Counted from the first letter of the stretch, positions 44,541 to 53,569 are shown. The stretch: 64,000 nt of DNA from Fimadaptatus sp050946055 (GCA_050946055.1 JBMNUB010000002.1:97338-161337); one strand, 5' to 3'. A program made the numbers and translations. The notes: generated from the letters alone by a model not told the origin.

Positions 44541-44767
44541 ACCATTATCACATGGCACAGGCACGATGCATTCAGCCCGTTACAGCGCAGGGAATATGTG
44601 GTATTATATGGACGATGGATGCGCGCATGAGCCTTGACGATGGAGGGCGCGAGGTTTGTGCGCTGGAACGTGCATTGCGATAATATGATATTATAGATGT
44701 GCGCGGCGCGCAGTGAAAGCGACTTAACCCGAACCTGTGCGCATAAATTCATTGTGGAGGTGTTTGT

Positions 44768-45808
44768 ATGGCCGATATATTCCTGTTTCCCGGCGGCAAT
44801 ACGCCGGGAGGATTCGTAAGCCACTTTGACGATATACTGCCGCCGGAGCGCGCGCGCCGGGTATACTTCATAAAGGGTGGCTCGGGCGTGGGCAAGAGCA
44901 CTTTTATGCGCGCCGTGGGCGAGCACTGCGCGCAGAAGGGGCATGATGTGGAGTACTTCAACTGCTCCAGCGACCCGCAGAGCCTGGACGGAATGGCGAT
45001 ACCGGCGCTGGGCGTGGCCATGATGGATGGCACTGCACCGCACATCATGGATCCGCGCATGCCGGGAGTACGAGATCACCTGCTGGATCTGGGCAGGTTC
45101 CTTGACGAAGCTGCTCTGGCGGGCAAGCGCGAGACGCTTGAGCGCATCATGCCGCGCCGGGCCGCCTGCTTTGCGCGCGCATATGTGTATCTGAGCGCGG
45201 CACTGCCGCTGTATGATGCGGCGGGGCGCGCGGCAATGGCGCGGCCTGTGGATGAAGTGTGCGAGGACATATGCGAGGCGCTGGCGCTGGATGGCAGGCG
45301 CGGCGGGCGGCGCGGCAGGCTCAGGCGGCTGTTTGCCGATGCGTTCACGCCCGACGGACTGGTGAGCGTGCTGGACACGCTGAACGCCGGACTGCGCATC
45401 AATGTGCGTCTGCCTTGGGGCGGAGACGCCTCGGAGGCGCTCATGCGCGTAGCCGGGCGCGCCTGCGCGCTGGGTGAGGATGCCGTGCTGCTGCTTGACC
45501 CCATGCGCCCCGAACGCACGCTGCACCTGTATCTGCCGGGGTCAGGCGCGCTGGTGTGCGCGGGTGAGGGGCTGATGGAGCGCGGCGGCCGCTTCGATGC
45601 GGAGATAGCGGGCGCTAAGGCGAGCAATGTGCCTGCATTTGACCGCGAGGAGTTTGACAGGCTGGTGAGCGCCGCCATTGACCGGCTGCATGACGCGCGC
45701 AGCATGCATGCCGAAGTGGAGAACATATACTCGGCGGCAATGGACTTTGAGGGCGTGCGTGCGCTGCGCGAGCGCGTAATAGGCGATGTGGACGCGATAA
45801 TGCCATGA
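44768..45808 (+). CDS. P-loop ATPase of unknown role
   Basis: 346 residues, ATG after GGAGGTG. The opening FLFPGGNTPGGFVSHFDDIL and P-loop KGGSGVGKST (36-45) match a conserved Firmicute family of predicted ATP/GTP-binding proteins. A second nucleotide-related segment may be present near RLPWGGDASEALMR and DAVLLLDPMRPERTLHLYL. No membrane segment. Codons are typical of the region. It stands alone between a repeat array and capA; function not known. Confidence 0.72.
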   Translation: MADIFLFPGGNTPGGFVSHFDDILPPERARRVYFIKGGSGVGKSTFMRAVGEHCAQKGHDVEYFNCSSDPQSLDGMAIPALGVAMMDGTAPHIMDPRMPGVRDHLLDLGRFLDEAALAGKRETLERIMPRRAACFARAYVYLSAALPLYDAAGRAAMARPVDEVCEDICEALALDGRRGGRRGRLRRLFADAFTPDGLVSVLDTLNAGLRINVRLPWGGDASEALMRVAGRACALGEDAVLLLDPMRPERTLHLYLPGSGALVCAGEGLMERGGRFDAEIAGAKASNVPAFDREEFDRLVSAAIDRLHDARSMHAEVENIYSAAMDFEGVRALRERVIGDVDAIMP

Positions 45809-45909
45809 TATAGAGCCTGACATGCCATAATATTCCGCCTGCGAATATGGTCAAAATCGGCAAAAGATACGTCTAAACAATTAAAACAGATGCAAAAGGC
45901 GACAGATTA

Positions 45910-45918
45910 TGCTACAAT
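45910..45918 (+). promoter_or_regulatory. Extended -10 before the CapA-like gene
   Basis: TG-C-TACAAT (45910-45918), 43 bp before the start codon, in an AT-rich stretch; no good -35. Confidence 0.5.
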
Positions 45919-45960
45919 ATGGTCATGGATCAGTCGCAAAGCTACGCAAGAGGGGGAAGA

Positions 45961-47265
45961 ATGACAATGATGCCGAGGCACAAGCGCAGACCGCCCAAAC
46001 GCCGGCGTTACCGGCTCAATCCCAAGCTGCTGCCGACAGCGCTGCTCACGCTGGCAGCGGTGGGCATGGTGTTCATGATAGTGCTGCTGCTCAAGCCGGG
46101 CGGGCCGCTTCAGGTGTTCAGCCAACCCACGGCTGTGCCGAGCGCTGCGCCCACTTCGACGCCGCAGCCCACAGAGGTACCCACGCCCGAACCCACTCAG
46201 CCCACCGAGAACACCGTGCATGTGCGCGCGATAGGCGACATAATGGTGCATGACGATGAGTTGGCAAGCGCGCTGGGCAGCGACGGCACATATGACTTTG
46301 CGCCGTTCTTTGCGCCGCTTGCCGACAGCCTGAGCGCGGCCGACTTCACCATGGGCAATCTGGAGACTACTATAGGTGAGCCGGGGCGCGACGGATATTC
46401 GGGCTATCCTTACTTCCATACGCCGCCTACGCTGCTTACGGCGCTCAAGGGCGTGGGCGTGGACATGCTGACCACCAGCAATAACCACTGCCTGGATCGC
46501 TATTTTGACGGCCTGGTGGAGACTCTGGACTCGCTGGACGCGGCGGGCTTTGAGCATACCGGCACGTTCCGCAGCAAGAGCGAGTACCAGACGCCCTATG
46601 TCATAGAGGTAAACGGCGTAAAGCTGGGCATAGTCGCCTACACATACGGCACCAACGGCATGGAGGAGCGCTCCGATCCCGACGGCGTTGAGTGGGGCAT
46701 AATGTACCTGCAAAACGCCAACTTTGAAAAGAGCGCCGAGCGGCTGCGCGAGGCCGGAGCGCAGGTGCTTATAGCCGTGCCGCACTGGGGCAAGGAGTAC
46801 AAGCGCGCACCCGAGGATTCTACCGTAAACTATGCCACCAAGATGGCCAAGGCGGGCTTTGACGTGATAATAGGCAGCCATCCGCACATGGTGCAGCCCA
46901 TAGAGTGGCTGGAGACCACGCAGGCGGACGGCAGCGTAAAGCGCACGCTGGTGGCGTATTCGCTGGGCAACTTCGTCTCGGCGCAGCGCGACCAGTACAA
47001 GGATACCGGCATAATACTGAACTTCACCATAAGGCAGGACATAGCTACGGGCGCTATAACCATAACCGATGTGGGCTATGTACCGGTATGGGTATGGCGC
47101 TATGCGGGCGAGGGCAAGAACGAATACCGCGTGCTGCCCGTGGGCGCGGCCATGGAGAGCGTGCCTGAGGGCATGTCGCAGGATGATCAGAACCGCCTGA
47201 ACGCCACATGGAGCGAGACGGTAGAGCTTATGACCACCGGAGGCATAACTGCGCTCAAAAAGTGA
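45961..47265 (+). CDS. CapA-family secreted/anchored protein
   Basis: About 434 residues; ATG 45961 follows AGAGGGGGAAGA, with further ATGs at 45967 and 45970. A very basic N-terminus (KRRPPKRRRYRLNPK) and one helix (TALLTLAAVGMVFMIVLLL) give a type II anchor; a Pro/Thr linker (about 60-85) follows. The PGA_cap metallophosphatase-like domain (about 88-340) has IGDIMVHD, GNLETTIG, TSNNHCLD, IVAYTYGTN, PHWGKEY and IGSHPHMVQ. CapA/PgsA proteins take part in poly-gamma-glutamate synthesis, but no capBC genes are nearby, so the actual role may differ. Confidence 0.88.
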   Translation: MTMMPRHKRRPPKRRRYRLNPKLLPTALLTLAAVGMVFMIVLLLKPGGPLQVFSQPTAVPSAAPTSTPQPTEVPTPEPTQPTENTVHVRAIGDIMVHDDELASALGSDGTYDFAPFFAPLADSLSAADFTMGNLETTIGEPGRDGYSGYPYFHTPPTLLTALKGVGVDMLTTSNNHCLDRYFDGLVETLDSLDAAGFEHTGTFRSKSEYQTPYVIEVNGVKLGIVAYTYGTNGMEERSDPDGVEWGIMYLQNANFEKSAERLREAGAQVLIAVPHWGKEYKRAPEDSTVNYATKMAKAGFDVIIGSHPHMVQPIEWLETTQADGSVKRTLVAYSLGNFVSAQRDQYKDTGIILNFTIRQDIATGAITITDVGYVPVWVWRYAGEGKNEYRVLPVGAAMESVPEGMSQDDQNRLNATWSETVELMTTGGITALKK

Positions 47266-47280
47266 CCATGCACAGCGACG

Positions 47281-47303
47281 CGGCGGGCATTCATGCCCGC
47301 CGC
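47281..47303. terminator. GC-rich hairpin after the CapA-like gene
   Basis: GCGGCGGGC / GCCCGCCGC around ATTCAT, 16 bp downstream of the stop; no T-run, so weak as a terminator. Confidence 0.45.
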
Positions 47304-47351
47304 GCGCGCATAGGCGGGAGCTGGAGCGGGGAGAGGCGCGGCAGGACAGGT

Positions 47352-47450
47352 GCAGGGTGTAGAGTGCGACTGTGTGCATGGCAAAGTGCGTGTTCATATG
47401 CATGATGCATAGTGCGACTGTGTACATGGTCTGGCGCGTGTTCATGTGCA
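47352..47450. repeat. Short imperfect direct repeat of about 47 bp
   Basis: AGTGCGACTGTGTGCATGG followed by GTGCGTGTTCATATGCAT recurs as AGTGCGACTGTGTACATGG followed by GCGCGTGTTCATGTGCAT. No gene is visible between 47304 and 47650. Confidence 0.6.
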
Positions 47451-47649
47451 TAGCGCAGCGCATGCCGATATTCGATATGCATGGCAATGCACACACCGAT
47501 ATACGATGCGTACATATGCCGCCGCGCCAGAACCGCGCATGTCGGCAAAGCATGAACATATCTGCACAAGCATTGAGCGGCGCTTGCATTCGCCGACAAG
47601 CACAGCACGATAGCCATGATTGCAGCCGGCAGCGCTGCCCGGCGCGCAC

Positions 47650-48599
47650 GCATGTCCTCTCAAACTTTGATGGCTATGATTTGGCGGATGAACCATCCAA
47701 GAAGTTTAAGGATGCGATTAGAACACCTTCTAAGACGTTGATGTTTTATAAAAAGGTGGACGGCGTATGCTGTGTGGTGACAGCCGTAGGACAGCAGAAT
47801 AAATACAAGAAAATATGGGTGGAGAGCGCATACTTTGACGATGGAACCGCTTCAAAAATTGCACAAAAAATAGAGGAAATTACGTGGAGCCGCCATCGAA
47901 TAATGCCGGCGGAAACGTCCAAAACGTCACCACTTCTTTTCCCTCTGCGAATAGTATATCCCAAGAGACTCAGCAAGTCAACGTGCCTGTTGGCAATTTA
48001 ACACAAACAGCCCCTCACATATGCCGCAACGGCAGCCCGCTGTTTGCCGGGATGGCCGAAGCAGAGCTGACGAGCGAGATTGCCCGCGAAGGCCGCATGT
48101 CGCAAGACCCCGACCCGGCGGTATCGGAGCTGGCTAAGGAGCGGCTTCAGGCGCTCAGAAGCGAGCGCGACACGAGGGCGGATGCAGGTGCAAATGATGC
48201 GCGCAGGGCGCGCAGGGATGCCGCGCGCACAGACAGGCTCGCGGAAATAGACGAGATGATAAAGTCCATTCCCGAAGCCCCTGACGGCGAGCTGAGCCGC
48301 CACCGCAACTACTGCGCCGTCAGATAGACCAGCTCACAATCGCGCAGGAGGGCGCGGACAAGGCCACGGCTAAGATGTACTCAAACGAGATACAGCGCAT
48401 GCGCGAAAGCCTTAAGGAGATAGAAAAAGATGAGCATGGCCGCGCCGATCTGCGCCGAACCGATGCTGAGCGCATGGCGCAGGAGCTGGCGGGCAATCCG
48501 GCACGCGCTGAGGTTGAGGGCGCGGCGCGCGATGTTTACATACTGGAAAAGCAGCGCATAAAGCTAAACCAGCAGACCGGGCATGAAGCGACAGCTTAA
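47650..48599 (+). pseudogene. Decayed phage-type gene (truncated, two frameshifts)
   Basis: Three frames continue one another. The first (to 48001) starts abruptly near SNFDGYDLADEPSKKFKDAI and includes LMFYKKVDGVCCVVTAVG and IWVESAYFDD, resembling the nuclease-like PBECR module at the end of phage head or polyvalent proteins. The second (47884-48327) supplies NAGGNVQNVTTSFPSANSIS, the Asn/Ser tail that often follows that module, then a helical stretch. The third (through 48375-48599, readable from about 48305 as RRQIDQLTIAQEGADK) continues as charged coiled coil to QQTGHEATA. The 47650-48000 part is AT-richer than its surroundings. I infer a 5'-truncated gene with frameshifts near 47870 and 48305. 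The PBECR identification is tentative. Confidence 0.55.
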
Positions 48600-48611
48600 A
48601 AGGAGTTTGCT

Positions 48612-49376
48612 ATGATGATAAGCGATGAGTTTTTGGAGAAGTATCGCGTGCTTGAGGACTTGCTCAGCGAGCGATATGCGCTGGAGCCGCGCAAGCACTC
48701 CAGCGTGGTGATAGAGTTCGCGTCCAGCCGCGAAGGTGAGCTGTTCAAGGACAGGCTGGATTTGTGCCGGGAGATACGCAACCTGCTGACACACAACGCG
48801 GCGCTGGACGGCGAGCCTGTGGTCACGCCCGCCCGCGCTACGGTCGACATGCTGGACGAGATAATCGCCTACGTGCAGCGCCCGCCGCTGGCGGCAAACT
48901 GGGCGACCAGCGCTGAGCGGCTGCTTATGACCACGCTGGAAGAACCGGCGCTCAAGCTCATGCGCATAATGGAGAGCCGCGGCTTTTCGCATGTGCCTGT
49001 GATGGAGCGCGGGCGCATAACGGGCGTGTTCAGCCAGAGCACCGTGTTTTCGTACACCTGCCGCGAGCGCGGCGCGCGCATCGACGAGCGCACGCGCGTG
49101 GGCGACATGGCGCGCTTCCTGCCGCTGGAGCGCCACTCCAGCGAGCGCTTTCTGTTCATGCCTGCGGACGTGAGCTATCTGGACGCGGCAACGGCGTTTA
49201 CGCCCGGTCAGGAGCGCACCAAGCGCGTAGCGGCAATATTCATAACCGAGACGGGCTCGCCCGACGAATCGCTTATAGGCATGCTCACGCCATGGGACAT
49301 ACTGGGCAAGGCCAAGCGGCAGATAGTCCAGCCCGAACACGGCGACACGCGCGCCGTGGTGGATGAGCAGATGTGA
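48612..49376 (+). CDS. CBS-domain protein
   Basis: 254 residues, ATG 48612 (48615 equally placed) after AAAGGAG. The N-terminal about 95 residues are helical with IRNLLTHNAALDG, similar to an RNA/phage-associated helical domain seen before CBS pairs. Two CBS motifs follow (about 110-170 with LMRIMESRGFSHVPVMERGR, and about 175-245 with ERTKRVAAIFITE and LIGMLTPWDIL). CBS pairs sense adenosyl nucleotides. It directly follows the decayed phage gene and may have entered with it. Confidence 0.75.
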   Translation: MMISDEFLEKYRVLEDLLSERYALEPRKHSSVVIEFASSREGELFKDRLDLCREIRNLLTHNAALDGEPVVTPARATVDMLDEIIAYVQRPPLAANWATSAERLLMTTLEEPALKLMRIMESRGFSHVPVMERGRITGVFSQSTVFSYTCRERGARIDERTRVGDMARFLPLERHSSERFLFMPADVSYLDAATAFTPGQERTKRVAAIFITETGSPDESLIGMLTPWDILGKAKRQIVQPEHGDTRAVVDEQM

Positions 49377-49450
49377 ATGCGGATGAAGCAGAGCAGGGCA
49401 TGAGCATATGCACATGCGGATGAAGCAGAGCAGGGCATGAGCATATGCAC
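49377..49450. repeat. Exact 37-bp tandem duplication
   Basis: 49377-49413 and 49414-49450 are identical (start ATGCGGATGAAGCAGAGC). The first copy begins 1 bp after the CBS gene stop. Confidence 0.93.
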
Positions 49451-49525
49451 ATGCGGCTGACGTATATGGACAACGCGGGCATCGCAGCAGATTACATGAA
49501 GCCGCATGGCTCGCGCCTGAAAAGC

Positions 49526-49849
49526 AGCGCCGCTCCCGGACGCATTTGTCGGGAGCGGCGCTTGAACTATCGAAAAAGCCTCAAGGAGAGCTTGGGCCGG
49601 CTCGCAGCCCTCTTGACTTCGGGCGCGTACGGCGACATGTGCGACATGCGCACGATTTTTGCGCCGGGAAAATCCATTTCCCAGACCCAAATGCATGCCC
49701 TGCAGTTTCTATGCTCGCAAGCATTAATGCATGAGTGGAAACTGGTAGGAATGGCATGGGGGAGCTTCTCTCCCCGTCCGCGCTTGTCAAGCGCCATTTG
49801 TGATAAGCTAAGCGCCGCTCCCGGACGCATTTGTCGGGAGCGGCGCTTG
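49526..49849 (+). repeat. Dispersed structured element, copy B, with 39-bp flanking direct repeats
   Basis: The 39-bp string starting AGCGCCGCTCCCGG and ending GGCGCTTG is present exactly at 49526-49564 and at 49811-49849; each folds as a long hairpin. Between them are the shared blocks: GCGCGT/ATGCGC (49623-49628 with 49646-49651) around GGCGACATGTGCGAC; CAGTTTCTAT/GTGGAAACTG (49703-49712 with 49735-49744, two G-U pairs); GCTTGTCA/TGATAAGC (49782-49789 with 49801-49808). No open frame. It occupies most of the gap between the CBS and fucosidase genes. Confidence 0.7.
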
Positions 49850-49926
49850 TGTATATAATCTTTGGGGAATGCGTGCGGTCATGCACATGTGCCGCGCGCT
49901 TACGAGTGCATACGCTTACAATCGGC

Positions 49927-51243
49927 TCACTTGAGAATAAGCTCGATGACCGGCACTATTACGTTGGGCTTTACCGGCGGCAGCTCCAGTATCAGCTGAT
50001 CGGGATTGGCGACGGCCTCGGCGGAGAAGTGATCCACCTTGCCCTCGGTGAACTTGACCTCGCTGCCGTCGTGCAGGAACTGGGCGTAGTCCACCTTGCC
50101 CGCCAGACCGTTCAGCGCTACGTGTGCGAACGGGTATGCGAACAGGTGCAGGTACAGGCGCTTGCCGTCCACGGACTGAGTGTAGCGGCAGTCGGCGGGC
50201 GCGACAAACTCAGGCTCGGCCATGGTGCAGTTGTATATGGCGCGGGAGTTGCCGTGCATCCAGTCGGCGTAGACTTTGAGTGCGTCCTGAGCGCGATAGT
50301 CGAACTCGCCGCGCGAGGTCGGTCCCACGTTCATGAGCAGGTTGCCGCCCAGAGCGACGGTGTTGACCAGCATGCGTATGAGCATCTCCGGGCTCTTCCA
50401 GGTCTGCTCATCGCGGTAGTAGCCCCAGCTGCCCGAGAAGGTCTGGCAGGCCTCCCAGGTGACCAGCTCGCCGGTCTCCTTATGGCGCACCCAGCTGGTG
50501 GGCTGGAACTGCTCGGGAGTCCACAGGTCCTGCTCAAGCTCGGTGCGGTTGTCGATTATGATGCCGGGCTGCAGCTTGCGCGCGGTGGCAATCAGCTCCT
50601 CGGCCTCCCAATCGTCCTTGCCCTTGCCCTTCATCCATGCCTTGTCGCCTGTGCCGTTGTTGTTGGAGTAGGAGAAGTCGAACCACAGCACGTCTATCTT
50701 GCCGTAGTTGGTCAGCAGCTCGGTCACCTGATTGCGCATGTACTCGGCGTACTTGTGCATGTCGCGGTCCTTGCTCTGTTCGTAGGCATCGGGATCCTCG
50801 CGGCGCGGATGCAGCATGTCGATGGGGAAGTCCGGATGGTGCCAGTCTATCAGCGAATAGTAGAAGCCCACGTGCAGGCCCTCGGCGCGGAAGGCGTCCA
50901 CGTACTCGCGCACCAGATCGCGGCCTGCGGGAGTGTTGGTGCATTTGTAGTCGGTGTACTTGCTGTCGAACATGCAGAAGCCCTCGTGGTGCTTGGTGGT
51001 CAGCACCGCGTACTTCATGCCGGCGGCCTTGGCCATGCGCGCCCACTCGCGGGCGTCAAACAGGTCGGGATCGAAGTACTTGAAGTACTTGTCATACTTT
51101 TCCTCAGGAATCATCTCGCGGGTCTTTATCCACTCGTGGCGGGCGGGCATGGAGTACAGGCCCCAATGGATGAACATGCCGAATCTGTCGCGGGTAAACC
51201 ATGCGGTGTCGCCCGGGGTCTTGCGGGTTACATAGCTGGACAT
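49927..51243 (-). CDS. Alpha-L-fucosidase, glycoside hydrolase family 29
   Basis: 438 residues, ATG on the minus strand after AGGAGG. Retaining exo-fucosidase. The catalytic barrel (about 10-330) has the typical RFGMFIHWGLYSMPARHEW opening, TTKHHEGFCMFDS, and the nucleophile Asp in VLWFDFSY (about Asp189). A beta-sandwich C-terminal part follows. No signal peptide, so it should act on imported short fucosides. It is divergent from an AraC-type regulator and close to a sugar ABC importer, which together suggest a fucosylated-glycan utilisation locus. Confidence 0.94.
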   Translation of the reverse strand: MSSYVTRKTPGDTAWFTRDRFGMFIHWGLYSMPARHEWIKTREMIPEEKYDKYFKYFDPDLFDAREWARMAKAAGMKYAVLTTKHHEGFCMFDSKYTDYKCTNTPAGRDLVREYVDAFRAEGLHVGFYYSLIDWHHPDFPIDMLHPRREDPDAYEQSKDRDMHKYAEYMRNQVTELLTNYGKIDVLWFDFSYSNNNGTGDKAWMKGKGKDDWEAEELIATARKLQPGIIIDNRTELEQDLWTPEQFQPTSWVRHKETGELVTWEACQTFSGSWGYYRDEQTWKSPEMLIRMLVNTVALGGNLLMNVGPTSRGEFDYRAQDALKVYADWMHGNSRAIYNCTMAEPEFVAPADCRYTQSVDGKRLYLHLFAYPFAHVALNGLAGKVDYAQFLHDGSEVKFTEGKVDHFSAEAVANPDQLILELPPVKPNVIVPVIELILK

Positions 51244-51259
51244 ATTTGACCTCCTAGTA

Positions 51260-51287
51260 ACTATACATTAATTCTGGGTAAATGCAA
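51260..51287 (-). promoter_or_regulatory. Promoter for the fucosidase gene
   Basis: On the minus strand TTGCAT (51287-51282), 16-bp spacer, TATAGT (51265-51260). It faces away from the araC promoter only 11 bp distant, so one bound regulator could affect both. Confidence 0.6.
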
Positions 51288-51297
51288 GGAAAAACTA

Positions 51298-51325
51298 TTG
51301 AAAGCATTCTTGAGTTGATTATACT
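51298..51325 (+). promoter_or_regulatory. Promoter for the AraC-family regulator
   Basis: TTGAAA (51298-51303), 16-bp spacer, TATACT (51320-51325). Confidence 0.6.
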
Positions 51326-51395
51326 GTAAATAGCGCCCGACGTAAATGCACGTATGGGCAGAAAATATGGACTTTGAGGAATAGGAGGCGCGTTT

Positions 51396-52208
51396 ATGCG
51401 CATAGAACACTGCTCGGATGCTGAGGAACGCTTTGTCGGGCTGCGGCTTCGCGTGTTCGATAGCGGGCTGGCGCATTTGGATGACGAGTGGGATCTGCGC
51501 GACGTGCGCTCGCCATATACGCGGCTGTACTTCGTGTACTCGGGCGAAGGGGTGATATGCACGCATTCGGGCGAGCGGATGCTGCGCGCGGGTCATATGT
51601 ACCTTGTGCCGAGCGGGCTGAAGTTTGACTGCCGCTGCGGGGGCGCTCTGGAGAAGCTGTACATACATGTGGCGCTGGAGCTGCCGGATGGGTTTGACCT
51701 GCTGGGCGGCTTTGCGGATGCGCTGGAGCTGGAACTGCCGGGGGCGCTGGGTGACTCGTTGCGCGCGGCGTATGGCGGCGGCGATATAGGTTCGGCGCTT
51801 GCGCTCAAGAGCGGCGTATATGCGGCTCTTGCGGCGTTCATGGCCGAGTATGGCGCGCAGCTGCACCCGGTTAGCAGCTATTCGCCGCTGACGCACGCCG
51901 CGTTTAAGCTGATAAAGCGCGAGCTAAGCTCCAACCTGACGCTCAAGGACATCGCCGGTACGCTGAACATAAATCCCAGCACGCTGGGCAAGCGCTTCCG
52001 CGCCGAGACCGGCCAGTCGATGAGCAGCTACATAGACAGCCTGCTGATGCAGAAGCTCCAGCGCAGACTGCTCTCGGGCGACGCTACGCTGTCTGAGATA
52101 TCCGACGAGTTGGGCTTTTGCGACCAGTTCTACATGTCGCGCTACTTCAAGAAGCGTCAGGGCGAGACGCCCAGCGCGTACAGAAGGCGGCTGGGCGGCG
52201 CGGTGTAG
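51396..52208 (+). CDS. AraC-family transcriptional regulator
   Basis: 270 residues, ATG after GGAGG. An N-terminal cupin sugar-sensing domain (about 25-110; RLYFVYSGEGVICTHSG, then LVPSGLKFDC). The C-terminal double helix-turn-helix (about 170-268) contains LTLKDIAGTLNINPSTLGKR and LSEISDELGFCDQFYMSRYF with KRQGETPSAYRR. Divergently placed from the GH29 gene and so its likely activator; the inducer is presumably a fucose-containing sugar, by inference only. Confidence 0.92.
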   Translation: MRIEHCSDAEERFVGLRLRVFDSGLAHLDDEWDLRDVRSPYTRLYFVYSGEGVICTHSGERMLRAGHMYLVPSGLKFDCRCGGALEKLYIHVALELPDGFDLLGGFADALELELPGALGDSLRAAYGGGDIGSALALKSGVYAALAAFMAEYGAQLHPVSSYSPLTHAAFKLIKRELSSNLTLKDIAGTLNINPSTLGKRFRAETGQSMSSYIDSLLMQKLQRRLLSGDATLSEISDELGFCDQFYMSRYFKKRQGETPSAYRRRLGGAV

Positions 52209-52364
52209 AGCGCGACCGATGCATGCACGCTGCTGCTCGCATGCGCTCGGGCATGCGGGCTGCGAGGGTATGTCAATGCCGCTGGCATGCGTGCAGGGAT
52301 GCCGCCGCGCGCGCGTCGCGGCGTGGATTAATACAGCCTGCTCCATGATTTTACTTAAAGGGCT

Positions 52365-52393
52365 TTGACAGAAGCGCATAAAAATGATAACAT
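52365..52393 (+). promoter_or_regulatory. Promoter for yebC
   Basis: TTGACA (52365-52370), 17-bp spacer, TAACAT (52388-52393) with extended TG at 52385. Confidence 0.65.
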
Positions 52394-52432
52394 TAAGTGT
52401 CAAATGTAAAATACTTTGGCGGAGGGATACTG

Positions 52433-53185
52433 ATGTCAGGACATAATAAATGGTCCACTATCAAGAACAAGAAGGCTAAGACCGACGCCCAGAAGGGCAA
52501 GATATTTACCAAGATAGGCCGCGAGATACTCATAGCTGTGCGCGAGGGCGGCGGCGCCGATCCGGCGACCAACGGCAAGCTGCGCGACGTTATAGCCAAG
52601 GCCAAGGCAAACAACATGCCTAACGATAACATCAACCGCTCCATACAGAAGGCTGCGGGCGAGGGCAACGCCGCCAACTACAAGGAGCTGACCTACGAAG
52701 GCTACGCGCCCGGCGGCGTGGCGGTGATACTGTCGGTCGTTACTGACAACATCAACCGTACCGCGTCCGAAGTGCGCCACCTGTTCGACAAGTTCGGCGG
52801 CCAGATGGGCGCAAACGGCTGCGTTAGCTGGATGTTCGACTTCAAGGGCGTAATCGAGCTGGAGATCCCCGCGGGCAAGGATGAGGATGACATAATGATG
52901 ATGGCTCTGGACGCGGGCGCGGAGGACGTGACCGTGGACGAGAACATCGCCACCGTCTACACCGATCCCGGCGAGTTCTCACAGGTTCGCGAGGCGCTGG
53001 AGAGCGCGGGACTTACCTTCCTGTCGGCTGACCGCACCATGCTGCCCAAGAACACCGTGGACATCACCGACCCCGAGATGGTGGAGAAGGTGCGCAAGCT
53101 GCTGGACGTCATGGAGGACGACGACGACGTTCAGGAGGTCTACCACAACGCCGTGCTTCCCGAGGAAGAGGAAGAAGATGACTAA
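52433..53185 (+). CDS. yebC: YebC/PmpR/TACO1-family protein
   Basis: 250 residues from ATG 52433, 6 nt after GGAGGG; an ATG 36 bp upstream lacks a site. It opens with the invariant SGHNKWSTIKNKKAKTDAQK and has GREILIAVREGG, ANNMPNDNINRSIQKA and YEGYAPGGVA. Family members are annotated as transcription factors or as helpers of translation through polyproline stretches; with efp also in the window the second role is attractive. The C-terminal tail is acidic (EEEEEDD). Ile is mostly ATC, like efp. Confidence 0.96.
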   Translation: MSGHNKWSTIKNKKAKTDAQKGKIFTKIGREILIAVREGGGADPATNGKLRDVIAKAKANNMPNDNINRSIQKAAGEGNAANYKELTYEGYAPGGVAVILSVVTDNINRTASEVRHLFDKFGGQMGANGCVSWMFDFKGVIELEIPAGKDEDDIMMMALDAGAEDVTVDENIATVYTDPGEFSQVREALESAGLTFLSADRTMLPKNTVDITDPEMVEKVRKLLDVMEDDDDVQEVYHNAVLPEEEEEDD

Positions 53186-53241
53186 TATGCAGGCAGTGGA
53201 ACCCCGCGCCTGTGCGTCCGTCAGGTGACATCCTGACGGTC

Positions 53242-53282
53242 AACGCGCGCTGCGAGATATGGCGGCGCGCGTTTTAATGTGC
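53242..53282 (+). terminator. Terminator after yebC, first copy
   Basis: ACGCGCGC / GCGCGCGT followed by TTTA, within the first 146-bp unit. Confidence 0.75.
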
Positions 53283-53387
53283 GCGCAGGGAAGCGCACGG
53301 GTGCAAGCTCTGACCAATGCGGCATGCCCGGCTGCGGCAGAGTGGAACCCCGCGCCTGTGCGTCCGTCAGGTGACATCCTGACGGTC

Positions 53388-53428
53388 AACGCGCGCTGCG
53401 AGATATGGCGGCGCGCGTTTTAATGTGC
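53388..53428 (+). terminator. Terminator after yebC, second copy
   Basis: Identical hairpin in the second 146-bp unit, so the transcript meets two terminators in series. Confidence 0.75.
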
Positions 53429-53569
53429 GCGCAGGGAAGCGCACGGGTGCAAGCTCTGACCAATGCGGCATGCCCGGCTGCGGCAGAGGGTAATCGCCAA
53501 CTCTGATATGCAGCGCCATGCGCGGCATGCAGTGCGGCTGCGTGCGGCATGCGAAACGCAATGTTGAGA

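Larger units (their letters stand above)
53196..53487. repeat. Exact tandem duplication of a 146-bp terminator-bearing segment
   Basis: 53196-53341 and 53342-53487 appear identical. Each copy holds the stem-loop CCGTCAGG/CCTGACGG and an intrinsic terminator ACGCGCGC/GCGCGCGT with TTTTA (see 53242 and 53388). The repeat starts 10 bp after the yebC stop. Confidence 0.95.

Noticed and set aside
44162..44564. Minus-strand frames encoding Cys/His-rich repeats opposite the 34-bp array
   Set aside because: The unit length is not a multiple of three and all frames stay open only because the repeat lacks stops; no ribosome site or signal.
47281..47303. Full rho-independent terminator after the CapA-like gene
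   Set aside because: The stem is strong, but no T-run follows; kept only as a low-confidence hairpin.
47372..47650. 5' half of the frame that contains the phage-like remnant
   Set aside because: It runs through a repeat-like, Met/His/Cys-rich stretch without a ribosome site; only the part after about 47650 looks like a genuine protein.
49526..49849. Insertion sequence or group II intron
   Set aside because: About 320 bp with no open frame, no transposase-like terminal inverted repeats and no domain V-like hairpin.
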